A DNA stretch of 37,718 nt from Rubrivivax sp. GTDB lineage: Bacteria; Pseudomonadota; Gammaproteobacteria; Burkholderiales; Burkholderiaceae_C. The notes beneath the pieces are model-generated. The model did not search any database. It worked only from the letters and a program-made list of their open reading frames with translations, and was not told the origin of the DNA. The first letter of the stretch is position 1, and the number at the start of each line of letters is the position of its first letter. Both the position numbers and the translations under genes were made by a program. Positions 10,149 through 18,307 of the stretch are shown here, piece after piece. Location of the stretch: assembly GCA_027487585.1 (NCBI GenBank), contig JAIYDH010000194.1, positions 1 through 37,718 on the forward strand, read 5' to 3'.

Positions 10149-10847
10149 TCACCGTCCAGGATGCCACGCCATCCCGGGGCTGAGGCGGTGGGAAAGCAGT
10201 GCGAAGAGCCCGCCCCAGCCGATGCCTGCAACGGCGTCCAGCACCACATGTTGTCGTACGGCGACTGTCGACCAGGTGATTGCCAGCAGCCATGCCACGC
10301 TAAGCAGGCGCAGCCACGCCGGGGCTCCAATGGTGCGCAGCAGCCGGTCGATCCATGTTGCGGTGAACACGGCGGTGGCCACGTGCAAGGACGGGCAGGC
10401 GTTGCCAGCGCCGTCCATTCCCGCCAGCAACGCGAAACCCGGCGAGGCAGCGGTCTCGGGGGCGCGGGAAGCAACCTGGGTCGGCCAAAAGTAGAAGATC
10501 AGCAGACCGCCGACACACATCGCAGCCGCCCACAGGCCGTAGATCAGCAGGTCGCGCCAGCGCAACAGCAGCCCAGGCGCGATGCCGACGTAGAACCAGA
10601 GCGAGAGATACGGCACGATACCCCAGGGGTGGAACGCAATCCAGGCGTCCAGAGGCGTCGTTGGCATGGTCGTTACAGGGTAGGCAGGGTTCCTGAGCGT
10701 GAAAAAATAACCCTGAAAAAACAGTGCAATGAAGCCGCTGACGCCAATGAACTTGAGGAGCAGCCTGTTGGCCATGCGCAAGCGCAGAGCGGCGCGCCAA
10801 TGCGGGCTGGGGGAAGAGATCGGGGCCGACGCGGTGAGCGGCTGCAT
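10149..10847 (-). CDS. PAP2-type phosphatase/phosphotransferase, membrane protein
   Basis: A 232-residue multi-pass membrane protein with PAP2-superfamily motifs: PSLH at 152-155 within NACPSLHVATAV, and a final motif STVAVRQHVVLDAVAG with His200 and Asp204. The first PAP2 motif (KX6RP) is not obvious. That absence and the overall layout resemble the inositolphosphorylceramide-synthase-like branch (PAP2_3), which transfers phospho-head groups between lipids. About five or six hydrophobic helices are visible, for example FIALFFQGYFFTL and LIYGLWAAAMCVGGLLIFYF. It is the first gene of the minus-strand unit and faces the XanB2-like gene across a 198-base divergent region. In this setting it might modify a lipid anchor or carrier used in pigment assembly. 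That is inference; generic phospholipid phosphatase activity is the alternative. Confidence 0.8.
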   Translation of the reverse strand: MQPLTASAPISSPSPHWRAALRLRMANRLLLKFIGVSGFIALFFQGYFFTLRNPAYPVTTMPTTPLDAWIAFHPWGIVPYLSLWFYVGIAPGLLLRWRDLLIYGLWAAAMCVGGLLIFYFWPTQVASRAPETAASPGFALLAGMDGAGNACPSLHVATAVFTATWIDRLLRTIGAPAWLRLLSVAWLLAITWSTVAVRQHVVLDAVAGIGWGGLFALLSHRLSPGMAWHPGR

Positions 10848-11045
10848 GGGGGTGTGCAGTGATAATACGGCGGCATGATGACGGGTGATTCAACCCGTGC
10901 TGCCTGGGCCGCGGGCCCTTTGTGCTGTTCGCTGCCGCCGGCAGCCCCGATGACGCATGACCAACCTCCCGCGAGACCTTGATCCTTTGCCCGGCGGCCT
11001 GGTGTCTGCCCGGTCTGGCCCGCGGTGGTCGGCAGGTGGGCGTTG
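10848..11045. promoter_or_regulatory. Divergent intergenic region with candidate -10 elements and a palindrome
   Basis: This 198-base gap separates the divergent PAP2 and XanB2-like genes and must hold promoters for both units. It is locally richer in A and T. An overlapping gataata element at 10861-10867 offers a GATAAT -10 box on the plus strand and TATTAT on the minus strand. Next to it, 10881-10898 reads acgggt-gattca-acccgt, a 6+6 inverted repeat with a six-base centre that could bind a dimeric regulator. No convincing -35 box at standard spacing was found on either strand, so activator dependence is possible. Nothing else recognisable lies in the rest of the gap. Confidence 0.4.
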
Positions 11046-12059
11046 ATGCAGGCGGCCATCGACACCGCAGTCCCTGCATGGGCCCCACAACGGCTGCGTG
11101 GGGACCGGTTGGCAGCACCGCCTCGCGCGGGTGCGCTGACTTGGGGCCTGGGGGGCTGTCTGCCGCTGCCGCTGCTCGGCGGTGGCCCGGCCGTCGACCT
11201 GCTGCTCGACCCCCAGGGTCTGCGCAGCGGCCGCAGCGGCCCTGTGCATTGGTGGCGCAGCGGGGAGTGGACCTTTGGCGAGCTCGATCTCCCTGACGGC
11301 GCCGAGGGCCTGGCCGAAGTGGCACAGCAGGCCTACGCTGCACTCTTTCAGGCTCTGCACGACAGCGGCTGCCCGCACCCGCTCAGGCTGTGGAACTACC
11401 TGCCGCGCATCAATGCCGACAGCGGCGGGCTCGAGCGCTATCGGCAGTTCAATATCGGCCGGCAGCAGGCCTTTCTCGACGCCGGGCGCCCGGCGTTCGA
11501 GGGTGCGCCGGCGGCTTGCGCCGTGGGCCGCCCAGACGGCGGCCTGTCGTTGCGCTTTCTGGCCGGGACCAGGGCTCCGCGCCCTTTGGAGAACCCGCGC
11601 CAGGTGCCGGCATGGCGCTACTCGGCACGTTTCGGGCCGCGCAGCCCGACCTTCTCGCGCGCGGCGCTGGTGCCGATGACGGGTGGGCGGCTGGCGCTGT
11701 GGGTGTCGGGCACGGCGTCTATCGTCGGCGAGGCCTCGTGCCATGCGGGCGACCTGAAGGCGCAGGTGATCGAAACCGTGAGCAACTTGCGAGCCCTCTT
11801 GGCGGCAGCGCACGGCGCCACCTTGGCAGCGGGATTGCAGCGCGACTTGTCCAGCGCACCCGCGCGCCCATTCGAACTGCAGGACCTGTGTTTCACCATG
11901 TACGTGCGTCATGCAGGCGACGCAGCCGCAGCGCGCACACACTTTGCCGATGCGCTGGGCACCGAGCCCGATTGTGTGCAGCTCCAGGCCGACATCTGCC
12001 GCGCCGAGCTGCTGGTGGAGATCGAGGCCCACGGCGTGGCCGTCGGAGCGCTGGCATGA
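11046..12059 (+). CDS. xanB2: Chorismatase / hydroxybenzoate synthase, XanB2-FkbO-Hyg5 type
   Basis: A 337-residue protein resembling the chorismatase family. XanB2 of Xanthomonas converts chorismate to 3- and 4-hydroxybenzoate; FkbO and Hyg5 are relatives. Family-like blocks are RLWNYLPRIN at about 114-123 and GLERYRQFNIGRQQAF at about 128-143, a C-terminal LCFTMYVRH, and a closing ADICRAELLVEIEA acidic segment. The enzyme would be cytoplasmic and supply the aromatic starter unit for the polyene. I prefer the ATG at 11046, which has AGGTGG six bases upstream; a GTG at 11025 is the alternative. Its stop overlaps the start of the MipA-like gene (ATGA). No ammonia-lyase gene is visible, which agrees with a chorismate-derived starter as in xanthomonadin. 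Which hydroxybenzoate isomer it makes cannot be told from sequence by eye. Confidence 0.82.
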   Translation: MQAAIDTAVPAWAPQRLRGDRLAAPPRAGALTWGLGGCLPLPLLGGGPAVDLLLDPQGLRSGRSGPVHWWRSGEWTFGELDLPDGAEGLAEVAQQAYAALFQALHDSGCPHPLRLWNYLPRINADSGGLERYRQFNIGRQQAFLDAGRPAFEGAPAACAVGRPDGGLSLRFLAGTRAPRPLENPRQVPAWRYSARFGPRSPTFSRAALVPMTGGRLALWVSGTASIVGEASCHAGDLKAQVIETVSNLRALLAAAHGATLAAGLQRDLSSAPARPFELQDLCFTMYVRHAGDAAAARTHFADALGTEPDCVQLQADICRAELLVEIEAHGVAVGALA

Positions 12060-12946
12060 GCTTCACCGACGCGCTGCGCGGCACGGCTCGGCGCGCGGCT
12101 CCGATCATTGCCCTGACCTCGACCCTCTTGGCGTTTGCCTACTCGGCGCCAGGAATGGCCTCAACGGGCGAGCCCGGCACGGGCACCGAACCGCTGTGGG
12201 AAGCCGGTATCGGGCTGGGCGTACTCAGCCTGCCGCATTACCGTGGCAGCGACCGTCAGCGCCAATGGGTGCTGCCGGTGCCGTACTTCATCTACCGGGG
12301 CGACATCCTGCGTGCCGATCAGGACGGCGCGCGCGCCCGCCTGGCCGCCCGAGGCCGCGTCGAACTCGATCTGAGCCTGGCAGCCAGCCCGCCGCTGCGC
12401 GATCAGCCTGGTGGCGCTCGCGAGGGCATGGCGGCCTTGCCGCCCACGATAGAACTCGGCCCCCGTCTCAATCTGCGCCTGGCCCAGGGGCGGCACTGGC
12501 GTGCCGACTTGCGCCTGCCCTTGCGCGCGGTGCTGGCATTCGAGCCCTCGCCGCGCACGGTGGGCTGGACTCTGGAGCCTACCGTCGGCGCCGATCTCGA
12601 CTGGCAGGGCATGCAACTGGGCGTCCTGGCGGGCGCGGTGCGCGGTGACCGTCGCTTGCACCGCCACTTGTATGGAGTGGCCGCCGAGCGGGCACGGCCA
12701 GGCCGGCCGGCCTACGAGGCACGCGCGGGCGACGCCGGCTGGCAGTTCACTGTCGGCGCGTCGCAGCGCCGGGGCCGCCTGTGGCTGGGAGCGTTCGTGC
12801 GCCATGACGTGGTGGGCGGATCCAAGGTCGACGACAGTCCGCTGGTCAAGGCCTCGCGCAGCACGGCGTTCGGCGTGGCGGCCACCTGGGTGTTCGCCCG
12901 CTCAAGCGCGCAGGTGCCGGTGCTCACGCCCGTGCCCGCGCGCTGA
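12056..12946 (+). CDS. MipA/OmpV family outer membrane protein
   Basis: A 296-residue exported beta-barrel protein of the MipA/OmpV family. A signal peptide spans roughly residues 1-35 (hydrophobic APIIALTSTLLAFAYSA). The mature part opens with WEAGIGLGVLSLPHYRGSD, the family signature, followed by YFIYRGDILRADQDGARARL. Alternating polar and hydrophobic strands run to a C-terminal GVAATWVFARSS. It starts inside the stop of the XanB2-like gene (ATGA) and lies 13 bases before the acyltransferase. MipA was first described as a scaffold for peptidoglycan enzymes, but many members are simply barrel proteins of unknown role. Within a pigment operon an outer-membrane export or anchoring role is attractive but unproven. 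Confidence 0.85.
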   Translation: MSFTDALRGTARRAAPIIALTSTLLAFAYSAPGMASTGEPGTGTEPLWEAGIGLGVLSLPHYRGSDRQRQWVLPVPYFIYRGDILRADQDGARARLAARGRVELDLSLAASPPLRDQPGGAREGMAALPPTIELGPRLNLRLAQGRHWRADLRLPLRAVLAFEPSPRTVGWTLEPTVGADLDWQGMQLGVLAGAVRGDRRLHRHLYGVAAERARPGRPAYEARAGDAGWQFTVGASQRRGRLWLGAFVRHDVVGGSKVDDSPLVKASRSTAFGVAATWVFARSSAQVPVLTPVPAR

Positions 12947-12959
12947 GGGCCCTGTCGCC

Positions 12960-13709
12960 ATGCTCGCGGTGCACGCGCTGATCCGGGCTCTTCAATGGCT
13001 GGCACTGCTGTTGATGCTGGTCTTGCTTGGTTTGGGCTCGCTGCTGTGGAGCGCAGTGGCCTGGGTGCTGTACCCACTGCTGCCAAGACGATGGGGCTTG
13101 CGCGTCGGCCGCGCGGCCATCGCCCACGGCTACCGGCTGTTCTGGTGGGCGGCCGGCGTGGTGCGCATGATGCGGCTCGATACGCGAGTCGTCGACACGC
13201 TGCGTCAAGAGTCGGGCCTGATCATCGTCGCCAACCACCCCAGCATGGTCGACGCCCCTTTGCTGGTGGCGCGGTTGCCGCGCGCGGCTTGCATCATGAA
13301 GGCCAGCCTGATGCGCAACCCCTTCCTCGCGCCGGGCGCCCGTCTGGCGCGCTACATCCGCAACGACACAGCGCAGGGCCTTGTCCGCCATGCCGTGGCC
13401 GACCTGCGCCAGGGCGGCCAGCTGGTGTTGTTCCCTGAAGGCACGCGCACCGACGGTGCTGCTCTCAATCGGCTGCGACCGGGTTTCGCAATCATTGCCA
13501 AGCGGGCGGGTGCGCCCATCCAGACCCTGTTCATCGACACCCCCTCGCCGTACCTCTGCAAGGGCTGGCCGCTGTGGAGGTTGCCGCCACTGCCAATCGT
13601 GTTCTCGGTGCGCCTGGGCCGTCGCTTCGAGCCTTCCGATGACGTCGCTGCGCTTTCCGACGAGGTCGAGGCCTATCTGCGAACAGGCGTTCGCGGCTCA
13701 GCCCCATGA
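12960..13709 (+). CDS. PlsC-type lysophospholipid acyltransferase
   Basis: A 249-residue acyltransferase of the 1-acylglycerol-3-phosphate acyltransferase (PlsC/LPLAT) family. The catalytic HX4D motif is NHPSMVD (His93, Asp98) and the glycerophosphate-binding motif is FPEGTRT at 158-164. Hydrophobic residues 10-40 form one or two N-terminal membrane anchors, placing the active site at the inner face of the cytoplasmic membrane. It overlaps the glycosyltransferase gene by four bases (ATGA). Aryl polyene and xanthomonadin clusters commonly carry such acyltransferases, thought to join the polyene acid to a lipid head group. Transfer of an aryl polyene chain rather than an ordinary fatty acid is therefore the likely role. 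It is not the housekeeping plsC, judging from position. Confidence 0.88.
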   Translation: MLAVHALIRALQWLALLLMLVLLGLGSLLWSAVAWVLYPLLPRRWGLRVGRAAIAHGYRLFWWAAGVVRMMRLDTRVVDTLRQESGLIIVANHPSMVDAPLLVARLPRAACIMKASLMRNPFLAPGARLARYIRNDTAQGLVRHAVADLRQGGQLVLFPEGTRTDGAALNRLRPGFAIIAKRAGAPIQTLFIDTPSPYLCKGWPLWRLPPLPIVFSVRLGRRFEPSDDVAALSDEVEAYLRTGVRGSAP

Positions 13710-14506
13710 CCACGGCGCCGCGTGCTCCAGACCCGGCGGCTTCGCGCACGCATCTGGTGTTGATTCCCAGCTACAACACCGGCGCACAGGTCTATGCCAC
13801 TGTGCGCGCAGCCCGGGCGCAGTGGGCGCCGGTTTGGGTGGTCGTCGACGGCAGCAGCGACGGCACAACCGACGGCTTGCGGGAGATGGCCGCCGTCGAC
13901 CCGCTGCTGCGCGTGGAGGTGTTGCCGCAGAACCAGGGCAAAGGTGCAGCCGTTCTGCAGGGGTTGAGGCTGGCCGATGCGGCCGGCTTCACCCATGTGC
14001 TCACCATGGACAGCGACGGGCAGCACCCGGCCGAGCTGATTGGCTCCTTCATGGCGCATTCGCTGCAGCGGCCCGAGGTCATGGTGCTGGGTCGCCCGGT
14101 GTTCGATGCCAGCGCCCCGATGCTGCGGGTGCGGGGCCGGCGCGTCTCGAATGGTTGGACCAACCTCGAGACACTGGGCGCCGGCGTTGCTGATTCACTG
14201 TTCGGGTTTCGCGTGTATCCGGTTGGCGCACTGATCGCGGTGATGCAGGGCCAGCGCTGGATGCGCCGTTTCGACTTCGACACCGAGGCGGTCGTGCGCC
14301 TGGCCTGGCGCGGCGTCAAGCCGTTGAACCTGGACGCACCGGTGAGGTACTTGCGTGCCGACGAAGGCGGCGTATCGCACTTCCGCTATGGCCGCGACAA
14401 CCTGTTGCTCACTTGGATGCACACCCGGCTGATGGTGGGTTTTGCGCTGCGTCTGCCGTCGCTGCTGTGGCGGCGTTGGTGGCGTCTGCCGCCGTTCCAG
14501 CCCTGA
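13706..14506 (+). CDS. Family 2 glycosyltransferase
   Basis: A 266-residue GT-A fold glycosyltransferase of family 2. The nucleotide-sugar site begins with VLIPSYNTGAQVY at about 18-30, then DGSSDGT at 48-54, NQGKGAA at 76-82 and the metal-binding DSDGQHP at 102-108. It resembles dolichol-phosphate-mannose-synthase-like enzymes, but no C-terminal membrane segment is visible. It is the last gene of the plus-strand unit, coupled to the acyltransferase by an ATGA overlap and followed at once by a strong hairpin. A sugar transfer onto the lipid or aryl head of the pigment is the likely job, as proposed for related gene clusters. Donor and acceptor are unknown. Confidence 0.9.
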   Translation: MTTAPRAPDPAASRTHLVLIPSYNTGAQVYATVRAARAQWAPVWVVVDGSSDGTTDGLREMAAVDPLLRVEVLPQNQGKGAAVLQGLRLADAAGFTHVLTMDSDGQHPAELIGSFMAHSLQRPEVMVLGRPVFDASAPMLRVRGRRVSNGWTNLETLGAGVADSLFGFRVYPVGALIAVMQGQRWMRRFDFDTEAVVRLAWRGVKPLNLDAPVRYLRADEGGVSHFRYGRDNLLLTWMHTRLMVGFALRLPSLLWRRWWRLPPFQP

Positions 14507-14510
14507 CAGC

Positions 14511-14541
14511 CTGCGCCCGCGCCGGCTCTCAGCGGGCGCAG
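14511..14541. terminator. Bidirectional hairpin between convergent operons
   Basis: A perfect 10-bp stem, ctgcgcccgc (14511-14520) with gcgggcgcag (14532-14541), encloses an 11-base loop. It lies in the 42-base gap between the ends of the plus-strand glycosyltransferase gene and the minus-strand halogenase-like gene. No U-run is seen on either side, but the position and stem strength fit termination for both convergent units. Confidence 0.65.
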
Positions 14542-14548
14542 CCGGGAT

Positions 14549-16198
14549 TCAGGCTGCCTCGGCCAGCATCGGCGAAGGCGGGAACAGCAGCGGCTCGCCC
14601 GCGTCCAGCCACAAAGGTGCCGGCACCAGTGTGCGCAATGCGGCCAGATCGAGCGTGGGGTGGTCGGCGGCTGCCCGCTGGGCGAGTTGCACTGCCAGCC
14701 GCTGCAGCAGGCGCTCGGCCTCGCGGATGCGGGCGCGGAAGGCGCTGTCGTCCAGGGCATCGTCGAGCAGCGTGCGGTTGAGTGCCACGAACCAGGGCAC
14801 CGAAGCCTGGTCGAGCATCACAGGCGGATTGCGCCGCTCGCTCACGCGGCCCCAGTCCTGGAGCAACTGCTGCACCGCGATGTTGAGCTTCTGGCAGGCC
14901 AGCAGGGCGTCGCGCAGGTGGCCCATCGAGTCGATGTCGGCCAGGCGCTGTTGGCAGAACAGCTGCGCCAGCACGCTCCAGTAGTAGGTGTAGTCCCAGA
15001 TCACCTTGTTCGGCAGCACCTCGGGGTCTCCGAAGAGACCGTACTGGTCGACGTACAGCGCCAGTGTGCTGTCGTAGAAGCTCTTGAAGATCTGCTCGTA
15101 GATCTGGGTGTGGGCGCGCAGGCGCAGCCCGGCGCGGTCGCGGGCCACCAGTTCGGTGATGTAGGTGTTGCCGATGGCGATGAAGTCGCTGCCCGGCGAG
15201 TAGAAGGGATCGAGAAAGCGCCCGGCCTCGCCCGCCAGCGCCCAGCGGTGCTCGCTGAACACCTGGCGGCAGTCGTGGCTGAAGCGCCTGAAGAACGCGA
15301 AGTCCTGCAGCTTGCTGCGCTTGGGCTCGAGGTCGGCATGCAGCGCGGGCTGGTATTGGGCCAGCCAGTCCATGGCCTTGTCGAAGGTGTTCATGCGATC
15401 CAGCGAGTGGAAGCGCGGGTCTGCGACGATGCCCACCGAGTGCGAGCCCGAGGCCAGCGGAATGAGCCAGACCCAATAGCCTGCGCCCACGAGGTGGTTG
15501 GTCGACAGCCAGCGAGTCGGCGTCACGCAGCGCTGCCGCCAGGTCTCGTCGGCCACGGGCCAGCGGTCGATGTTGATGTGCTCGCTGATGCGGAACCACA
15601 CGGCGTGTGCAGCGTGGGCGTTGTCCTGCGCGAGCCCGAGCCGGCGCTTGATCAGACCGGCGCGGCCGCAGGCGTCGATGACCCAGCGGGCCCGCACGGT
15701 CTGCAGCGCCTCGCCTTCGCGTTGCCATTGCACGGTGTGCAGCTCACCGTCCTCGGCCAGCGCGACGTCTCGGATCATCGCGCCGTCGATGAAGCGGATG
15801 CCGCGCCGCAGGCACTCCTGGCCGAGGAAGTTCTCGAAGAGGCCGCGGTCGATCTGGTAGCTGGCGGTGGGCAATGGCCGGCTCGCACCGAGTTCGGTGA
15901 CTTGCGACAGGTCGGTCTGGCCTTCGCTGAAGAAGAAGCGGAAACCGAACTTCTTGAGCTGATCCTTCTCGAGGTGTTCGCGCAGCCCCAGCACGTCGGC
16001 GAAGTAGAGCGCGCCGATCTCGACGCTGCTCTCGCCCACCTTGTGGCAGGCGGCCGGCACGGGGTGAAGGCGCCGCTCGAGCACCAGCACGTCGGCGTCA
16101 GGCAGGCGGCGCCGCAGTTGCAAAGCCAACGTCAAGCCGGCCAGGCCGCCACCCATGATGACGATCTCGTGTGATGGGGTCGGGGCGGTGTTAGGCAT
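14549..16198 (-). CDS. Flavin-dependent halogenase-like protein
   Basis: A 549-residue FAD-binding protein of the tryptophan-halogenase-like family. The dinucleotide-binding GGGLAG is at 16-21, HKVGESSVE at 52-60, and the halogenase hallmark WxWxIP appears as WVWLIP at 242-247. Lysines 82-83 (LKKFGFRFFF) lie roughly where the catalytic lysine that forms the chloramine or bromamine is expected; alignment is needed to confirm this. The reaction would be FADH2-dependent bromination or chlorination of the aryl ring or polyene. Xanthomonadins are brominated, and their gene cluster includes a halogenase. It is the last gene of the 17-gene unit, 76 bases after the first chain-length factor. ATG 16198 is preceded by GAGGAA at good spacing, so the longer frame is not used. 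A hydroxylase or oxidoreductase of the same fold is the alternative. Confidence 0.82.
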   Translation of the reverse strand: MPNTAPTPSHEIVIMGGGLAGLTLALQLRRRLPDADVLVLERRLHPVPAACHKVGESSVEIGALYFADVLGLREHLEKDQLKKFGFRFFFSEGQTDLSQVTELGASRPLPTASYQIDRGLFENFLGQECLRRGIRFIDGAMIRDVALAEDGELHTVQWQREGEALQTVRARWVIDACGRAGLIKRRLGLAQDNAHAAHAVWFRISEHINIDRWPVADETWRQRCVTPTRWLSTNHLVGAGYWVWLIPLASGSHSVGIVADPRFHSLDRMNTFDKAMDWLAQYQPALHADLEPKRSKLQDFAFFRRFSHDCRQVFSEHRWALAGEAGRFLDPFYSPGSDFIAIGNTYITELVARDRAGLRLRAHTQIYEQIFKSFYDSTLALYVDQYGLFGDPEVLPNKVIWDYTYYWSVLAQLFCQQRLADIDSMGHLRDALLACQKLNIAVQQLLQDWGRVSERRNPPVMLDQASVPWFVALNRTLLDDALDDSAFRARIREAERLLQRLAVQLAQRAAADHPTLDLAALRTLVPAPLWLDAGEPLLFPPSPMLAEAA

Positions 16199-16274
16199 CA
16201 GGGTTCCTCGGCGTGCCGCGGACGCGGCGCTCGGGTTGGGCAAGCTGACTGCGAATTGTCCATGGCGGCTGCGC

Positions 16275-17093
16275 TCAGCAACGAGTCAGCATCAATGCAC
16301 CGCCACCCGACAGGGGCAGTTGCACGGTGCCGCGATCGTCGTTGGCAAGCAGTTCCATCAGAGGCAGGGCATCGGCCATGGCGTTGCTGGCCAGCGCCTG
16401 CGCGGCAGCGCTGCGCAGCGGTGTGATGGCAGGCGCCGTGGCCGGCAGGTTGGGCTCGCCCGGCGCGTGGCGCAGCTGCCAGTCGAGCGTCCAGCGCGTA
16501 CGCGCCGAAGCCTGGGGTGCCAGCACCAGGGCCACGCCAAGCAGGCCTCGGCTGCTGTTGACCGAGCCGAGCAGGCCACAGGCCTCGGTGTCAAAGCCCG
16601 CCAGCAGCACCGGCCGCGACTCGGCGGCCAGTTGCGTGGCGGCCTCGATCCAGCCGGCGGCAAAGCTGTGGCGGTCGGCCGCGACGGCGCTGCTCGGCGC
16701 GCTGCAGCCGCTGGCAATCGCCCAGTAGCCCGAGGCCGCGTTATGCACCGAGTGGTGAAACCGCGTGGGCGACAGCAGAAGCGGGTCGCGGGCCAGCGTC
16801 TCGCACAAGGCGTCGACGATGGCGAGGTCGGCATGGGCCGACGCGAAGACGCTGGCCAGCGTGGCGGCGTCATGGCCGCTGGCGGCCACTGCGGCCTCGG
16901 CCACGTCGAGGGCGATCTTCACGCCTTCGGGCGCTCGTCGGCGCTCGTTGGCGCTCAGGCAAGCCCCGGCTGGCCGCGCCGGGGCTGCCGGCGCGAGAGC
17001 GTGGCCGCGCAAGGCCGGTGCGGCGAACTCCCAGCCTGGTAACAAAGGTGCCCACAGGGCTACGCCATCGATGTGCAGGCGCAGCGGGTTCAC
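16275..17093 (-). CDS. Ketosynthase chain-length factor, copy 1
   Basis: A 272-residue truncated ketosynthase-like protein (Ketoacyl-synt_2/CLF type) that lacks the active-site cysteine. Where a ketosynthase has TACSS, this protein keeps the CLF-type block SPTRFHHSVHNAASGYWAIA. Such proteins form heterodimers with a full-length ketosynthase and set chain length, as ApeC does with ApeO in aryl polyene synthesis. The start is GTG at 17093, overlapping the stop of the ketosynthase upstream (GTGA), which suits equal production of two subunits. A paralogue with the same order and motif lies at 20983-21774. Overlap, length and motif make the assignment firm; which chain length it specifies is unknown. 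Confidence 0.9.
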   Translation of the reverse strand: MNPLRLHIDGVALWAPLLPGWEFAAPALRGHALAPAAPARPAGACLSANERRRAPEGVKIALDVAEAAVAASGHDAATLASVFASAHADLAIVDALCETLARDPLLLSPTRFHHSVHNAASGYWAIASGCSAPSSAVAADRHSFAAGWIEAATQLAAESRPVLLAGFDTEACGLLGSVNSSRGLLGVALVLAPQASARTRWTLDWQLRHAPGEPNLPATAPAITPLRSAAAQALASNAMADALPLMELLANDDRGTVQLPLSGGGALMLTRC

Positions 17094-18307
17094 GTAGCGC
17101 TTCCGAACACGAGCACCGCGTTGCTGCCGCCAAAGCCGAAGGAATGGCTGGCAGCGAGCTGCGCGCGTCCCCCGGCCGGTGCAGCACGCAGCTGTGCAGC
17201 CAAAGCGGGACCGAAGGCCGGGTCCACCCGCAGCCCGGCACCGCTGCCCGCCCGTACCGCGCCTTGCAGGGCCAGCCAGCAGATTGCCGCCTCCAGCAGG
17301 CCGGCCGCGCCCATGGTGTGGCCGGTCAATCCCTTGGTGGCGCAGGCGTGCACGCCGGGCGAATAGCGGCGGGCCACCAGAGCCGCTTCGACGGCGTCGT
17401 TGGCCGGGGTGCCCGTGCCATGCAGGTTGACAAAGTCGACGGCCTCGGCCGCCACGCCGGCGCGGGCCAGTGCAGCGTCGAGCGCGGCTTCGGCGCCGCG
17501 GCCCTCGGGGTGCGGCGCCGACATGTGGTGCGCATCATTGGCTTCGCCGCATCCCAACAGCTGCACCAGGCCCTCGCCGCCGCGCTCGACAAGTGCGAAC
17601 ACCGCAGCCTCGCCGATGCTGATGCCGCGGCGCTCGGCGTCGAAGGGACGGCAGGGTCCGGTGTCGACCAGACCCAAGGCGCGGAAGCCGAAGCGCAGGC
17701 TGTCGGAGAGCGCCTCGACGCCGGCCACGACCACGGCATCGGCCAGGCCCGTGCGCAACCAGCGCTCGGCGCTGGCAAGTGCCTTGGCGCTGGAGGAGCA
17801 AGCGGTCGAGACCGTCACAGCCGGCCCGCGCAGGCCCAGGGTGTGCTGCACGAAGTGCGTCACGGCGTGCGGCGTGTTCAACGCGGGGTGACGCAGCGTC
17901 CATGGAAACCCGCCGTCGGCTGCCGGCTCGCGGTAGGCCTGCTCGGTGACGGCGATCGTCGACGCCGAGGTGCCCAGCACCAGCCCAACCCGGGTGCTGC
18001 CGTGGCGTCGGCAGGCCGCAGCAACGGCCGCCCGAAAGCCGTCTTGCTCGAGCGCGCCGACGGCCAGGCGCGTGACGCGGCTGTCCCAGGCTGGCTCGGC
18101 TATCGGCACGGCAGCGTAGTCGTCAAGGCGACCCAGCCAGCAAGGCAGGCGCTGATCGTCGTCGGGCCGCAAGCCGCTGCGGTTGTTGCGCAGAGCCTCA
18201 GCCAGGGCTTCGTTGCCAGCGCCCGCCGCGCAGCTTGCCGTGTAGGCGCTGATGTGCACAGGCGGGGCAGCACCGCCGCGCGCCTTCGTCGGGGCCTGCG
18301 GCGTCAC
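17090..18307 (-). CDS. Beta-ketoacyl synthase, copy 1 of the KS/CLF pair
   Basis: A 405-residue ketosynthase with a full triad: Cys170 in STACSSSAK, His296 in NLHGTGT and His330 in TGHTMGAAG. It shares HHMSAPHPEG (about 260-269) with the second pair's ketosynthase at 21771-22982, a block absent from the free-standing FabF-like enzyme. It would condense malonyl-ACP with the aryl polyene chain as a heterodimer with the chain-length factor encoded next. I chose the GTG at 18307 because it overlaps the upstream hydrolase stop by four bases (GTGA), like the other junctions of this operon. An ATG or GTG further upstream would overlap by about 60 bases and add an Arg/Pro-rich stretch. The start is moderately certain; the function is firm. 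Confidence 0.9.
   Translation of the reverse strand: MTPQAPTKARGGAAPPVHISAYTASCAAGAGNEALAEALRNNRSGLRPDDDQRLPCWLGRLDDYAAVPIAEPAWDSRVTRLAVGALEQDGFRAAVAAACRRHGSTRVGLVLGTSASTIAVTEQAYREPAADGGFPWTLRHPALNTPHAVTHFVQHTLGLRGPAVTVSTACSSSAKALASAERWLRTGLADAVVVAGVEALSDSLRFGFRALGLVDTGPCRPFDAERRGISIGEAAVFALVERGGEGLVQLLGCGEANDAHHMSAPHPEGRGAEAALDAALARAGVAAEAVDFVNLHGTGTPANDAVEAALVARRYSPGVHACATKGLTGHTMGAAGLLEAAICWLALQGAVRAGSGAGLRVDPAFGPALAAQLRAAPAGGRAQLAASHSFGFGGSNAVLVFGSAT

Noticed and set aside
11025..11045. GTG start seven codons upstream in the XanB2-like gene
   Set aside because: The ATG at 11046 has a better-spaced AGGTGG; the upstream GTG remains possible but less likely.
10890..12032. 380-codon minus-strand frame opposite the XanB2-like gene
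   Set aside because: Antisense of a gene with clear family motifs; composition is that of a shadow frame.
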